Of a DNA stretch of 64,000 nt, positions 22,359-35,164 are shown one piece after another; positions within the stretch are counted from its first letter, which is position 1, and each line of letters opens with the position of its first letter. Origin of the DNA: Acanthaster planci (Eukaryota > Echinodermata > Asteroidea > Valvatida > Acanthasteridae); NCBI RefSeq assembly GCF_001949145.1, contig NW_019091356.1, positions 2,946,713 through 3,010,712 of the forward strand. Reading direction: 5' to 3'. The notes under the pieces were generated by a model. The model searched no databases. It saw nothing but the letters and a program-made list of their open reading frames with translations, and was not told the origin of the DNA. The translations under genes were made by a program, and so were the position numbers.

Positions 22359-25300
22359 GTACGAAAATAGCGTTGGCCATGTCGGCTGTGCCGTACGTAC
22401 TGCCATGACTGCAGTAGGCCAAGGCAGCATTGTCATCTAACCATGCTAACGTACGTGACGGTTATCACCCCAGAACTGTGGGGTCTGACGTCCGCTCCCA
22501 TGAACCTTTTTCGCCACAGGCTCTACATGACGTTTAACACGGCACGAACAGGGATTCTATTCTAGTTGTGTACCCATAGAAATGCTGCTCCTTTTCCCCG
22601 AAGAGTTCTNNNNNNNNNNNNNNNNNNNNNNNNNNNNNNNNNNNNNNNNNNNNNNNNNNNNNNNNNNNNNNNNNNNNNNNNNNNNNNNNNNNNNNNNNNN
22701 NNNNNNNNNNNNNNNNNNNNNNNNNNNNNNNNNNNNNNNNNNNNNNNNNNNNNNNNNNNNNNNNNNNNNNNNNNNNNNNNNNNNNNNNNNNNNNNNNNNN
22801 NNNNNNNNNNNNNNNNNNNNNNNNNNNNNNNNNNNNNNNNNNNNCAGTACCTGCCATTTTGCAAGAATCCCAGATGTTCGCACTGCCCCATTGGTAGATA
22901 GGCCCCTAGATCTTTGTACTTTAGTGTACAAGCCCCGACAAATTGGTTGAATGGCTCAGGGCTTCTTTTAGCGTGCGTATTGGCATAGTTTATGCAATGA
23001 AAATAGAGAATACGAAAATAACTTCGCGTAAAAAATGCATTCATGTTGACCCTCAATACTTAAAAAATGCTACCTTTTTTACTGTAGGACGTCAAATACG
23101 TTGTAAGGGCAACTGTGTAGCCGTATCATGCCACTCACTCATGCCGTTACTTCCTCCTCGTTGCTTGATGGCAAGCCTTCCACTCGACTGAGCACTCGCT
23201 CGATGTCGCTCTGCAAAAAAGCACGGCGACATGCATGGTGTCTCACTATAGCGCGCTTGTACGTGTACATGTGCAATACAGTGTGCTGGGGCGGTACGGA
23301 ATGCAGCTGTTCATGTAAATGGCACATGCGCGGTGTGTACTTTGGATTTGATTACATCAAATTAGTACCAATCAAAACATTGTTACGCCTTTCGTGTAGC
23401 ACAGCCAAGAGCATCATGCAGCTCCGTCCGATACATTGATAAAGTGATCGATTGTTCGAAAATAGCCCTCTAGCGGCGCACGCAGAATTAGTGTTGTCAA
23501 AATGGCATACAGACAACTTAAACTGTCGGGGCTCTTCCGCAAAACACAGCTGTGTTTGCCTTTACTCAAGCAGCTTTCTGAAGTAAGAAAATCCCATTCC
23601 CTTATCAAATTGTCTTCACAGGCTCTGATCGAGAATGGAGAGGATCCCAACGAAATAGTCATTGAAACCTCAGTCACCCCAAAGGCTGCTGCTGCCAAGA
23701 AACCTCCAACAAGTATGTCATATTCCTTTTTTTAATTTAGGTTCTGTTGCAAGAACAGGTACTTGTTAAGCTTCACTGTTATCCAAACCCATTGTCTTCC
23801 ATGCTCATTGCTTTATTGGAGGCTTCAAACATTTCATTATGATGGACGCAAAATGTGTAGTTCCCCTGTATGTTATTGAATTTTTCCCTCTGCTAATTGC
23901 TGACAAATATATAATATATTTCTCTTTATTTACAGGAAAGAGAGCATCAAAAGGAAAGTCGGGGGTAAGTGAGCTGTTCTTGTCAAATATTTATGTTGTA
24001 AATTTCAAAGAAATCAACACAAAGCCACTTGCTTCTTTAAGCATTGCCCATTAAAAATTTTTTTTGCAAAACCCATGATCATTGCCAAAATTTTTCAGTA
24101 TTTGCTAACAATAGTGACTGGAAGTGGAAATCCTACTAGTCTGTCGCACTTTTTCAGAGTTGTCCTTTTTCTTGGATTTAAAATGCCTTGACGAGCACAT
24201 TTTCTCGCATTAATCCAATATTCATGTAGCATAATTATGGTTTCAGTTTTTCAAACTGAAAACTGAAGCGTGGAAGAATGTCCAAACTCAAAACTTATAT
24301 GTACACAAAGAAAAGCTCTCTCTCGTCAAACTTATGTTACCTTTTACCATATGAATGTTTGCTCTTGGTTTTGGTTTCTGTCTGAATATCAGCTGTGTAA
24401 GTTGAGGAGGACAATCTATCACTCGACCAGAAGCTGATGCTTTTCTCCTTCCCATTATGTGCACAATTACAGGAAGATGAAGGAGAGTCTGATGACGAGG
24501 TTGAGGAGGGCATGGAAGGCCTGGGAGGAGATGGAATGGTGGTGGATGAAGTGACCGAGGAAATGGAGACTAGCCAGGAAGGAGAGACCAGTAAAGTAAG
24601 TGGCACATTTCAAAGGAATGGAAATTAATAAGAGTTGAATCGAACCCTGGAATTCTGTCGAATGTTTGACGCAAGACCAGTCATGGACCTTCCTGCCTTC
24701 CATGCTGTGGTAAAATAGCATAAATGAATTTGCTTGTCCGGTCTGAGTGTGAAGTGTACCAAATAAAACCGGCTTCAAACAAGGACCAAGGCATGCTTTC
24801 ATTCCTGTTTGGAATACCAAGTGCTTGCTGTAATGCAGCAGCGTGATGTTGGCAAGTACTGATTGGGCCTGTTTTCTTGAAGCTGTTAAGCAGAAAGCAG
24901 TGCTTGGAGATTGCGGCACTAAGCCGAAGTGAGTGGAGGACCAGTCTCAAGTAATACACGCTGTCACTCAGACTTCTTACCTGTTTTTTCGTAGTGTATA
25001 TTTTTGTGCTTAGCAGAGTTATGTGCTCAGCTGTTCTGTGAGTTTGACCTTGGGTCAACTAAGAGGCAACTGAGTCTGTTGGTGCGAAATTGCAGCCATA
25101 GAAGTCAAGTTCATTGTACCGTTTGCCAGGACTTTGAATGTTATTTCTCTGTTGATCATGGAGAATCGGCTTTACTGCTTGGGAACTAATTGTTTATTTT
25201 CAATCTTTCCTCACAATCTTGTGTCTAGGCTGAAGATATTGACTTGGACATCATCCTAGGAGGTCACGAGGATGACGACGACGACGTCTTGAATATCAGC

Positions 25301-28300
25301 CTAGAGGAAGACCAGCTCTTCACAGAAGAGGTAGGGAACAATCATATTCTTTGCTTTGGCCTCAAGTTGTATTTTGTACTCAATTCAGTTAAGCCATTTA
25401 TTTTGAATGGGTTTGTGGCAAGTCTGTCTCGCGTTTGAATGGCTTGAAAGTGACATGGTCTGAAATGTCTTGTCATGAATTCTGTACTAAATTGATCTGT
25501 AATCCGGGAATCTGTTGTTATCAGCTCAGCTCTGTAATACATGTGCATTTGTTTGTCATTGCCTGTTATAGCAGTGATGGAAATAAGAAAATAAAATTGA
25601 TTAGCAAATTTGCTAATCATTTTGCAAAGCTGGTATCGCGCTTGGGGTGTATGTACCAACGTGTAGTTCATGGTGCCACTTATCTCGTATTGAATGTACA
25701 TGTGTGCACTCGTACCACTTTGTACTACACGTGCTATATAATCCCACCAAAATGCAGCAACCTTGTTTCCCCATGATCCGTGGGCCTTGTGCTGCTGGAC
25801 ACTAGAGCAAGAAACTGGGGGTGAATTTGTTTTCTCAAACATTTCGTTTGGGGCTGTGCAGGGCCGGTTTCCGATCCATGCCGCGAGCTTGCCGCATGCA
25901 TGATTTTAAAAGTAATTAGACTGATCCTCAAGTTATAAATCTGCAGAAATTGACCGTAGATGTGATGAGCAGGCAATATGGTCTGCGCCCAGAAAACTCC
26001 AATCACCTTTACATGTGATGTACGCACGTGATGTGCATTATTTCAAGAACTGAAATTATGAAAACATGCTGAGATCAGGTGGGAAAAAGGCCAACTCACT
26101 CCACAAACCTCAATATTTACAATGTTGGTATACCTATTTCTAGTTCATTTGGAAAGAGTTTTAGATAAGGTCAACACTTCATGCCTCTGTGCACAAACCT
26201 ATGAGACTTTTCTGAAAAAAACACCCTGTTTTCTAAGTAAATGTTTAGCATTTTCTCGAAAGCCATTTCCAGCTATGTTTTTATATTCCACTTGCACCCC
26301 TGATTCAATATCTAGGAAATGTGTTCAGGGTGAAACTTTCTATTGTGGAAAGCATCTTGATGTATTTTTTTCCTTGACCTTATTTTCTGCAGGAAAATGA
26401 TGGCTTTGCACTTGAAGGCGAAAAAGGTAAAACGAGTCTACAATAGTAGGAATATTTTTGTATGTAAGGTATATAGACGTTGGAAAAATCACACACAGAC
26501 AAAATTTCAGACAAAAATGAAATCTCTTACATAAATCACTTGGCAGAAGGGCTTGTTTCTGATTGGTACATATTATAGTCTTTCCAGCATGTCCAACGAT
26601 TTTTTGAAGATGGGTTAATGAGGACTTGAAAAAAATTCACGAAAGACGTTCACTTTGAAACTTTATTTTGCTGGTCACCCCACGAGAGGGAAATGGCTTG
26701 TGCTATAATTGCTTTTATGCTGGAAAGACTAGCATATAAAGAAAGTGAGTGGATGCCAAAAGATTTCGACAGTTGGAACGTCGTTAAAGTGAGACTCATT
26801 TGATGTAACAACACAGCTCACCCCGGGACCAACCCTCAAAAATTGCCTTATGTCAGAATTCACAGCACCGATCGACATTCTAAGAGTTTATGTCATCAAG
26901 AGTTAGCAAAGGCTTGCTGGGGAAACAAGAAAACGATCAACGGTCAAAGCTGTGAAACAGCCCTTTGAAGACGAGGAGTGACATTGTGTACTTTACGGAT
27001 GGGGGCTACCTTCCGTCCGTGTACACATGTCTGAGTGCTGTCAACAACAGTCTGCAACACCAGTACCAACCTGGATCACAACACCAGAACTGTTGCTGAC
27101 AATCATCTGTATTCACCTCTCAGCACATCAGTCTCCATCCACAGAGCATGTGGTACTTCAAGCTCTTCATCTACGAGGTCGTACTTACATGGGGAACTGC
27201 TTTCGGCAAGAACCAGTAGCTGAAGGCAGTAGGATAGTTGATTGTGCCGTCTGTCATGCCATCACTCCACCACACGAAAGCACAGATAGTTGTGATCCAG
27301 TCAGCTATTTCTAGATGACGAGTCATCAAATCCCAGCCAAATTGAGCAGGTTTTTCTTCTAAGATGGCATCAAATCTGCCAGAGCTCAACACCACATTTG
27401 CTGATTGCTTAACAGCCATTGCCTCGGAAGTCAAAAGTGGGCGTGTCAAGTACAACAAAGGTTTAGTAGCCAGAAACAAGCCTTTCAATACCCAAATACA
27501 GATAAGGAAACATCCATTGAGTTCTCAAAATTACTTAAAGAATATCCTCAAAAATTTGAATGCTTTAAGCCATAACATCTGCTGAGTTTTCTTTGAAGGA
27601 TGTGCTTCATCTCCACTTTGGCGACTATTCCAGTCTTCATTAGCAGATGGAAGCTCAGAATCGAGCCCTCCAAAAACCTGTTGTTGCTTTGAACAAATGT
27701 GCTTACAATTGTTGCCTAACCCCTTTCAGCAAGTAGCAATCAGGAGGATAAAATGGAAGCCGAAGATTCCTCATCCCAAGAAGCAGAAGATGCCAAGGAA
27801 CAAGACAAGGAGGATTCTTTCCCACTGGATACATCTTTAGATACCAAGGGGGAGGGTAGCGAGTCCTTAGTAGTCCATGTTGATGAGCCTTTCATGTCGG
27901 AGCTAGACGAAGAGCTGGCTGAAACTGCCATGCCCAAGAAGTCAGAAGATACCGAGGCCGCCGCCCACGCTGATGACAATAAGTTGGCAGAAGCCAAGGG
28001 GGAGGGGCAGAAGGAGAAGGGGGAGTCTGAGCCACCGGAAAAGACCGATAAAAGCCCGGCGGGCGACGCCAAAAAAGATGAGAAGGGTGAGGAGAAGGTC
28101 ACCCCTTCTAAGGCTGCCGCTGCAGGCAAGGAATCAGGTGCGGACAAGAGAGCCCCCACCTCAGCTGGAGCTGCAAACTCACGCAGCAAAAGGTTTGTTG
28201 GTCATGCTGATTCTTGCTATCGTTTACTGATACTAGCTAGAGTACCTGGTTGATCGTCTTTCTAAATGCTTGGAAATCCACTTTGATTTTGTATTCTTTT

Positions 28301-31300
28301 TTTTTTACTGCCAATCCTTGGAGATTTGCAATTGATCATTAAGAGTTTTCCACCAAGCAACGTGGTCAAAACCATTTATCACTTCATCATTCCATCAGTG
28401 ATGTATCTACCCAGATTTAGTTATAACGGTCACGAGGAAACTAATAGCACTTCCGTCGTTTGGGCCTGTGCGGGTGACTGGTTAGAGCATTTGGGATGAG
28501 GATCAGTCTGTCTTCCATTAGGCTTTAGGGAGGAGAGAAGATCGGCCAAGATGGAACCTTGAAGCTGACTGCTGTCCGCCTAGCTCTTGATCAATCGTGT
28601 GCACCTGAGGTCAAAACAAGAAGGCTAAAATATTATTGCTGCTGGACTTTACGTGTAACTGATGGATGGAGCTGAAGTCTGCCTGTTACCATTCACATGC
28701 GAATTTGCTGCATTTTTATGCTGCCGATGGAAAATCAAATTGCATATACATGCTCTGTTGATGCTCACGAGACTTCTTAAAGCCTGTAGCCTAAAGTTTT
28801 GATTTCATGAAAAAGTTCATTTTTTTCAGTGTATAGTCTCCATGTAAAATACAAAAAAAACCAGCCAGCTCATGTATGAACATCATAAGTCTCGAATATG
28901 CACAATGGACGCGTCTTCATGTATGGCTCAGGTGATGTTCTCATCTTGTGAAGGTTCCCATCAGAGAGTCTAAGCAGGTGATAGCTCTTCTGGTCTCTCA
29001 CATGTACATTCAAAACGATTTTTGTCGGGGGAACTTGGACCTTAAGCGCAGTGACTTCTGTTTCTTGGAGTGCCTCTTTCTTGGTAGTGTTGCCCCTTGC
29101 AGAGTTTGAGAAATGCGCTCTTCTACGTGAAGTACCATAGTGATTTCACAAAAGAAAAAAAATCAACAATTCCACACTTGAAAATATGAAAATAGAAACC
29201 GTACTGAATTTTTTTTCTCCAGATCATATAGTGCTTTTTCTGGCAGTACTAACACTTAGAATGGCATTTGTAGTAGTGGTTGAAGTTATTATCTTTATTG
29301 TCCAATTGTAGCACAGCTTTCTGTGTTGGCTGATAGTAACATCTTCACATTTTTTATTTATGGCGTTGTTTATTAGTGGCAAACATTTCTTGGGAAAAAA
29401 GTTGGATATCTGCGTGACATGTCTGTGTCGTTTACCCACAGGTAGGTTTGAAATGTAATTGCCCTCATCCAGTGATTTGCAATTAGCTGTTGTTACCATT
29501 TCCTCTTCTCTAATACTTTCTCTTGAAATTCTTTCCACAGCTCCAGTTCTTCTGGGCGATCCCCATCTTCCAAAGATGAAAAAGGTTGGTACTATTTCAA
29601 CTGAGAAATGTGCTCCTGTTTATGCAATCAGTGATGTCAATTTTGGTTGCAGGACATGCCTCAAGTCAGAAGCATTTCATTTGCAGAGGTTGTGGAGACG
29701 CACTGAGTAATGGATACTTCTATCATTGCTCCACAAATCTCTCAATGGTTCTAAACCTAAAGTTAAAATTAAGCTTGGGATTGATGTTTCTTTTTTGGGG
29801 GGGCTATTTCTTGATTTTGCACCATTCCTGTTCTTGATTTTAGAAGATTCTTCATTCAGGTTTAGCTTTTTCATGCATTCTGTGTTAATAATTCTGAATA
29901 GTCAATTTATTGCCATTGTTGAATGTTTTGTAGTCTGTTCATCCTCCAGTTTTCCTCTTATATTGCAGACGTGGGTCCAGGCACATTCCAAACTTTAACA
30001 GCCCTGAAATTTTTGTTTGCAGTTGTTAGATTGCACACATTCCACACTTTGACCGCTCTGGAATTTTTTGTTAGATCGGCGTGGCTCAGGGTCATCTCGG
30101 CCAGGCTCCGGCGGCTCAGGAACCACCTCCGGCCGTAATCTGTGGGTGAGCAACCTGTCCAGGAACACACGTGCGGCTGACCTGAAGGCCTCCTTCAGCA
30201 AGTATGGGAAGGTAGGTGCCTGGTTTCCTGTAAAGAGCTGTCAGGATGGTATAGCTCTCTCTCATTGGAACCATCTTTGTTAGCAAACAACTGCTTATTC
30301 AGTGCCCTCATGTGTGTGTGCACTGTGGAAATGCTCTATACATGTGTACAGAATGTATGTGTTGATCCAAATGTCTTTGAAATACAGTATAGCTGATGTG
30401 TGTCATGAAAATTTGAAGTCTGAAATCCCAATACACTCGGCAGTCTGTAAAAAGTGATGTCATTTGATAGAAAGCCATTGCATTGATCATCCTCATCTTT
30501 CAAGGAAGGTCCAAGCGCTGGTGCCATGCCCTCTAATTTCTGAAACAATTGGAACATGTTGCATCCTCCCGTAGGTTGTCGGTGCCAAAGTAGTGACCAA
30601 CGCTAGGGGACCCAGGGCCTTCTGTTACGGTTTTGTGTCCATGTCATCGAGTTCAGAGGCAGCAAAGGCCATCAACCATCTTCACCGCACTGAGCTCCAC
30701 GGACGCACCATCCATGTTGAAAGAGTGAGTCTTGTGTCGGAATGAGGATTTCAGACCTTAGGAAATCATCAGTAGTTTCCCCCATTTCAGATCCCAGAAA
30801 TTACAGTGAAATGTTACACAGTGTCATTGAGTGTTGACTTAGAAGCATGATTAAATGTGATGTATGACTTCTGCTGTGAATTCTGACATGACTGTTGAAA
30901 TGTGCTTTACAATTATGCAAAGTTTAGAGTAACAGGTATGTTTGAAGGAAGATCTTTAGTGATGAGTTGGTAGTTGACCAACTTGTCCACGTTGTGCTTC
31001 TCTGCTAGGCACGTTCCAACATGATTCCAGTTGCGTCAACGTCAGGGGCGTCGGGCCGTAAGAAGGAACCGTCCCCAGAGGACAAGGATAAGAAGCTGGC
31101 CGAGAAGGTGGATACTGCAGAGGCCAAGCGCAGTGGAGAGGCAGCCAAGAAAGACGAGAAGGCACTTGCTACAGCAGCTGCTGCTGCCCCGGACAGCAAG
31201 GAGGAGAAAGCCCTGACACCTGCTGCCAAGAAAGACGGGGAGCCTGTGAAGGAGGATGCCAATAAGGATGAAGGCATGGATAAGGAGGCAGCAGCGGATG

Positions 31301-33472
31301 AATCAGAGGAGACAGGTTGGATTACTGACCTTGTACTTGTTAAATTAATGGAAGGTTTTCACATTTGGTAGTAATTTATTTTTTAAAGAAATAATCAGTG
31401 AAATTGGGAGATGAATTTGATGACATCGTCTGAAAGGTTATCTCCAAGTCCATAGTAAATGATGGATGACAAAATGGAGGAGTACAGTTATATATGTTGT
31501 CACTGTGACCAGAGTCTGCTTTATTGGCATTCAGGTAATTGTGATGTTTAACATTAGTGATTGTATCTGGGGAGGTTGTGTCTCTCTTTTCTTTTCAGCT
31601 GATGATAAACCAGCCAGTGGCTCACAACCTGAAGGCAAGACCGAAGCCACGGATAAGAAAGATGGCGATAACGACGAAGGACGCCCCCACAGTTCCCGAT
31701 CCAGCACCGCTGATGGAGACAAGCAAGACTCCAAGGACCGCAAAGACATCCTGTCCCTCGACAAGATCAAGGAGCAGCGCATGCGCGAGAGACAGCGCAA
31801 GCGGGAGCGAGACCAGCGTGAGATGGAGCGACGCAGGGAGAGGGAGAGGCAGGACTCCCTTCGGCGAGAGAGGGAGATGATCCGCCGACAGCAGCGGCAG
31901 CAGGAAGAGCAGCTGCGCCGGCAGCGGGAGCAGCTGCGCCTGGCACAGCAGCAAGAGCGGCTTGAGCGCCAGAGCATCGAGTGGGAGCGGATGAAGTTGC
32001 AGCAGGAGAGGGAGAACCTGCAGCGAGAGCTGGAGCAGCACCGGCAGATGGAGATGCAGCTGCGGCTGGCTGCTGAGCGTCAGGCAACCTTGAAGAGGTC
32101 CCTCGACACCAGAAATATGGCACCGCGTGAAGTGGATCCCTACCTTGGAGATCAGAAGCGAAGGGCCCCAGGTGGACCACAAGGTCGAGGGGAATTCAAC
32201 AACAATGGTCCCAACAGAGGTGGCATGGCCATAACCACGCATGTGGTCAACCAAGAGAGGGCACCAGATAGGTTCAATCGTCGAGACACCAGGCAGATGG
32301 ATTCGGGGCAGCGGCGTGATGATGCTCCTCCTCCGAACAAGTTCACAGGGCCATCGCCTAGGCGTAACGACCAAGGAAGAAGAGATGATCCTCGACGTGA
32401 AGATGTCCGCCAGCGACCCCAAAACAGGAATGAGCCAATGAGACGAGATGACCAGCCTCGTCGCGGTGGTCCACCCCAGCGTCGTGATGAACCCCCTCCC
32501 TCTCAGCATCAACGGCGGGATGAAGGCCCCAAGCGGGGATCTGGCAACTTCCGACGAGAAGAAGGGGTGAAACATCGTGATCAGCCCGATCGGAGAATGG
32601 ACACATCTCAGAGACAAGCCCCCAGAGGTGAGCCCAGAAGAGATTCACGAGGGGATGGCAACATGAGAGAGGACCGCCGAGGACCGCCTCAAAACCAAGG
32701 CAACCGCTACCAAGGGGGGCAGGGGCAGTCCAGGGGTGGGAATGCACCCTCCTATGGGGGCAGAGATAGTGGCCACCCCAGCAGTGCCCGTGATGGTCAC
32801 AGGGATCGAGACAGGGATGCAGACAGAGGGGACAGGTCTCGCGACTCCTCTCATCAGGGCCCGTCAAGAATGGGAGGATCTCACGGAGGGGATTCCCGCG
32901 ATAACTGGAAGGGAGGTCGTGATTCTAGCATGTCGGGCCCGGGCAGCCGGTCGTCAGATTGGAAGTCCAACCAGCGTGGTGGTGGGGATCGCTCCTATGA
33001 CCGTGATGGCCGCTCACAAAATTATGAGCGTGGTCAAGGCAGTGGTAGTTGGGGTGGTGATGGTCGTTCGGGGGGCCGCGATGATCATCCTCAGCGCGGC
33101 AGTCTGTTAGGCTCGCCCCCCATCCAAGATGCCAACTGGGCTGGCGGCAACATGGATGCCCCCATGAATCGGGGCTCTGGCTCTCTGGTAATGCAGGGCT
33201 CCTCTCATATCTCCTCCCTGATGAACCAGAGCCAGCCAATCAGTTCGCTGCTCAACACCCCATCCATGTCGGGTCCGTTCATCAGCGGTGGGAGCGTCAG
33301 TGGTGGTCTCGGGGGTGGTGTTGGCATGATGCAACAGGTGCCACTTGGGGGTGGAGGCGGGAGCTCTTACATGGGAAGTCAAATGAGTGTGGGAGGCTCT
33401 AGTGGTGGTGGGTCTATGGATCGTCATCGGTCCTCGCAGAGTGATGGCCGGTTCGGTGTGCGTCGCTACTAA
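22230..33472 (+). CDS. SAFB/SLTM-type scaffold attachment factor, paralogue 2
   Basis: Twelve exons join in one frame of 3483 nt (about 1160 aa): 22230-22358, 23622-23712, 23936-23964, 24473-24595, 25229-25330, 26393-26426, 27730-28192, 29541-29584, 30075-30211, 30575-30724, 31009-31315 and 31599-33472. All have GT-AG borders and matching phases. Seen: SAP (aa ~11-43), a basic micro-exon, acidic segments (~84-170), Lys/Glu-rich linker, RRM (~359-434) with NLWVSNLS and CYGFVSM, Lys/Ala linker, Arg/Glu/Gln coiled coil (~590-706), [10 protein letters not shown], then a long Arg/Gly/Asp-rich region with RGG-like and GGG runs, ending GVRRY. The RRM half reading [12 protein letters not shown] is close to the SAFB consensus I know. 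The protein is expected to be nuclear, binding attachment-region DNA and RNA. The 235-N gap lies in intron 1 and could hide an exon. Donors GTTTGT (28193) and GTTGGT (29585) are weak, but the paralogue uses GTTTGA at the place matching 28193. Confidence 0.87.
22610..22844. other. Assembly gap (235 N)
   Basis: Unknown bases in intron 1 of paralogue 2, 250 bp after the SAP exon. Open frames drawn across it are meaningless. Confidence 0.99.
23502..23582 (+). other. Candidate alternative first exon of paralogue 2
   Basis: An ATG at 23502 opens 27 codons ending at a good donor (GAA|GTAAGA, phase 0). If not spliced, the frame continues without a stop straight into exon 2 (acceptor at 23621). It could start a SAP-less form, or be the first exon of something else. 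The 39-nt distance to exon 2 is too short for an ordinary intron, so splicing would have to skip to another phase-0 acceptor such as 24473. No transcript evidence. Confidence 0.3.
23936..23964 (+). other. 29-nt micro-exon encoding a basic patch (paralogue 2)
   Basis: TTTACAG / GTAAGT borders frame 29 nt coding for [10 protein letters not shown] (first codon split with the previous exon). It adds a lysine/arginine cluster between SAP and the acidic region, which could serve as a nuclear localisation signal. In paralogue 1 the phase runs directly from the SAP-side exon into the acidic exon without it. Confidence 0.65.
26880..27600 (-). pseudogene. Possible transposon-protein remnant in intron 6 of paralogue 2
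   Basis: The minus-strand frame 27488-27171 reads [20 protein letters not shown] and then [20 protein letters not shown]. The Trp-rich WIT.IC..VWWS pattern resembles one I recall from repeat-encoded proteins of invertebrates (transposon-associated, large copy number). The frame is only ~105 codons, lacks a proper start and is surrounded by stops, so it would be a fragment. It is on the opposite strand to the host gene. The family assignment is from memory and weak. Confidence 0.3.
30075..30724 (+). other. RRM exons of paralogue 2
   Basis: Exons 30075-30211 and 30575-30724. A Gly/Ser-rich lead (aa 342-358) precedes RNP2 (LWVSNLS, ~361-367); RNP1 (CYGFVSM, ~401-407) is in the second exon, which ends [18 protein letters not shown]. 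The HLH.TELHGR stretch is typical of SAFB-family RRMs. The aromatic residues Trp362, Tyr402 and Phe404 are in the expected RNA-contacting places. Confidence 0.9.
31599..33472 (+). other. Large last coding exon of paralogue 2 (coiled coil, RG-rich tail)
   Basis: Acceptor TTTTCAG ends at 31598; the stop TAA is 33470-33472. [10 protein letters not shown] opens a highly charged Arg/Glu/Gln helix of ~115 residues. After [10 protein letters not shown] comes a low-complexity stretch dominated by Arg, Asp, Gly, Ser and Gln with many RRDD, RGG and SRD repeats, of the kind that supports RNA binding and condensate formation in other proteins (inference). A Gly/Ser/Met tail closes the protein. Confidence 0.9.
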
Positions 33473-34788
33473 AAAAAATTTCCAAAACAAGCGACAAGGC
33501 TGTTTTACGTGTTTTAAATAACCAGTCTTAGTATGTTTTTATATAAGTTTTGTTGCTAGAATTCTCTGCAGATTGCGTGGTTGTACATGTAACTCTCACA
33601 TTATTAAATCACCACTGAATCATAGATGCGTCCATGAACCTAGTCTTATGATTTCTCAGGATGGAAACATTCCTGTGGTGGTAGAAATATCTTTGACACT
33701 TTTTATTGTTCGAGACGAAGCACAATGGACCACCTGTTTACATTTTTTTTTTAGTGTGAAATCAGTGTACAGTGTTGTAGGGTAGTGTTGCTTGTCAACT
33801 ATAAAACAGAAGTTCAGATTTTTGGACTTGTTGCCCAGGTTTAAGCATGTTTATTCATTTGTAGGTTAAGAGAAAAAGAATTTTTTAACCATTAATCAAG
33901 TGATGAAGTTGTATTAATGAGAAGATTTGATGTTTAAGCTATTGGAAAACAATGTAACAGAAAATGTTGTTGCTGTTATATCTCAGAAGATAAACGGATT
34001 CTTATGAATTACTTGCTAACATGTAGGGCAAGGGGGGTTAACAGATTTTTGATGTTAATATTTTACTGCTCCAAAACAGAATTTAACTTGTTCTCTCTCT
34101 TTTTTTTTAATCCCCAACATTTTAGTCTTTTTTGTCTTTTCTCCAACTTGTAGAAGCCATTGGGTGAAATCATGAAAGAGTTAGCAGCCATTATAAGAAG
34201 GTGGCCGAAGTATGTGTATTGCTCAAAGGGGGAGCATAACTGTCATTAAGGGAGTTGAAAAGGGTTACTGTTAATGTTTTTGTCGGCAAGAAGTGTGACT
34301 TGAAACCCTGTGGATTCACCAGTGATAATCTTGATATAAATGAAGTGCACATGTATTCCGTGAAGCTTCAGATACAAATGCATTTTAAGTTGAATTTTCC
34401 TTTTCTGGTGTGATAAAAGCACTCGTCTTAAAAAATACTTGTGAAGTGCTGAAGAAGTGTTGTGTCGCACATGTACTGCAGATTTTTGAACACGTTTGAA
34501 CGAGACATTTTTGTATTGAGTTGGGCGGGCTGTGATGGACTATCCTGAAAATCCTGTGGTGCACTTGACATTTTCTAAAGTGTAAAACATTTTGTATGCG
34601 TAACTAATCATTGTATTGGCCTTTCCATTTCTCTTGTGGAAAACGAGACGTTATTTTACAATATGCAGAATGCATTCATTTTAATTGAGCAGTTACATTT
34701 CTTTGGTGGTTCGTGATTTGTGAAAACAGTTAATCATACTTAATTCAAACACACTTCAACTTCGTTGTTGCCCGGGAAAGTTGTATGA

Positions 34789-34794
34789 AATAAA
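34789..34794 (+). terminator. Poly(A) signal of paralogue 2
   Basis: AATAAA at 34789-34794, about 1.3 kb after the stop codon. The interval 33473-34788 is AT-rich with T-runs and no gene, as expected of a long 3' UTR. Confidence 0.55.
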
Positions 34795-35164
34795 GAACTC
34801 TTAACAGAACTTTAAAAAAGTTGTTTCACGCTGAGATGTAATTTTTGTACGTTAGTCTCAATAGTCTGATGATAATCACGGACAGTCAAACCTCGTTAAT
34901 AGGGGATCTGTTGATACAACAATCTGCTCGTTACATGGAAATTTTTAGGTCCCAATCCTTTATCCGTCATTGTTCGGATCCATCATAATACATGCACAAG
35001 GTTCATAACAATAGAATCGGCAAATTTCGAAGGATATGTTACTGATGATGGACTCGTCGATTTTTCGCGAAAATTTTGTAATCTGTATGTACGAGCCTCG
35101 AGCTGCACCAAGAGAGGGCGCAAGCTTCTTAGCAACGAGGGCTCTTTCAGGGTGCAGACCACTA

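Noticed and set aside
22534-23056. Open frames running through the N block
   Set aside because: Unknown bases are translated as X; there is no real coding evidence.
28460-28530. tRNA A-box-like GTGACTGGTTAGAGCATTTG
   Set aside because: No T-arm follows at tRNA spacing; probably chance or a very old relic.
31531-33490. Minus-strand frames opposite the last exon of SAFB copy 2
   Set aside because: Shadows of the Arg/Gly-rich repeats; no recognisable protein.
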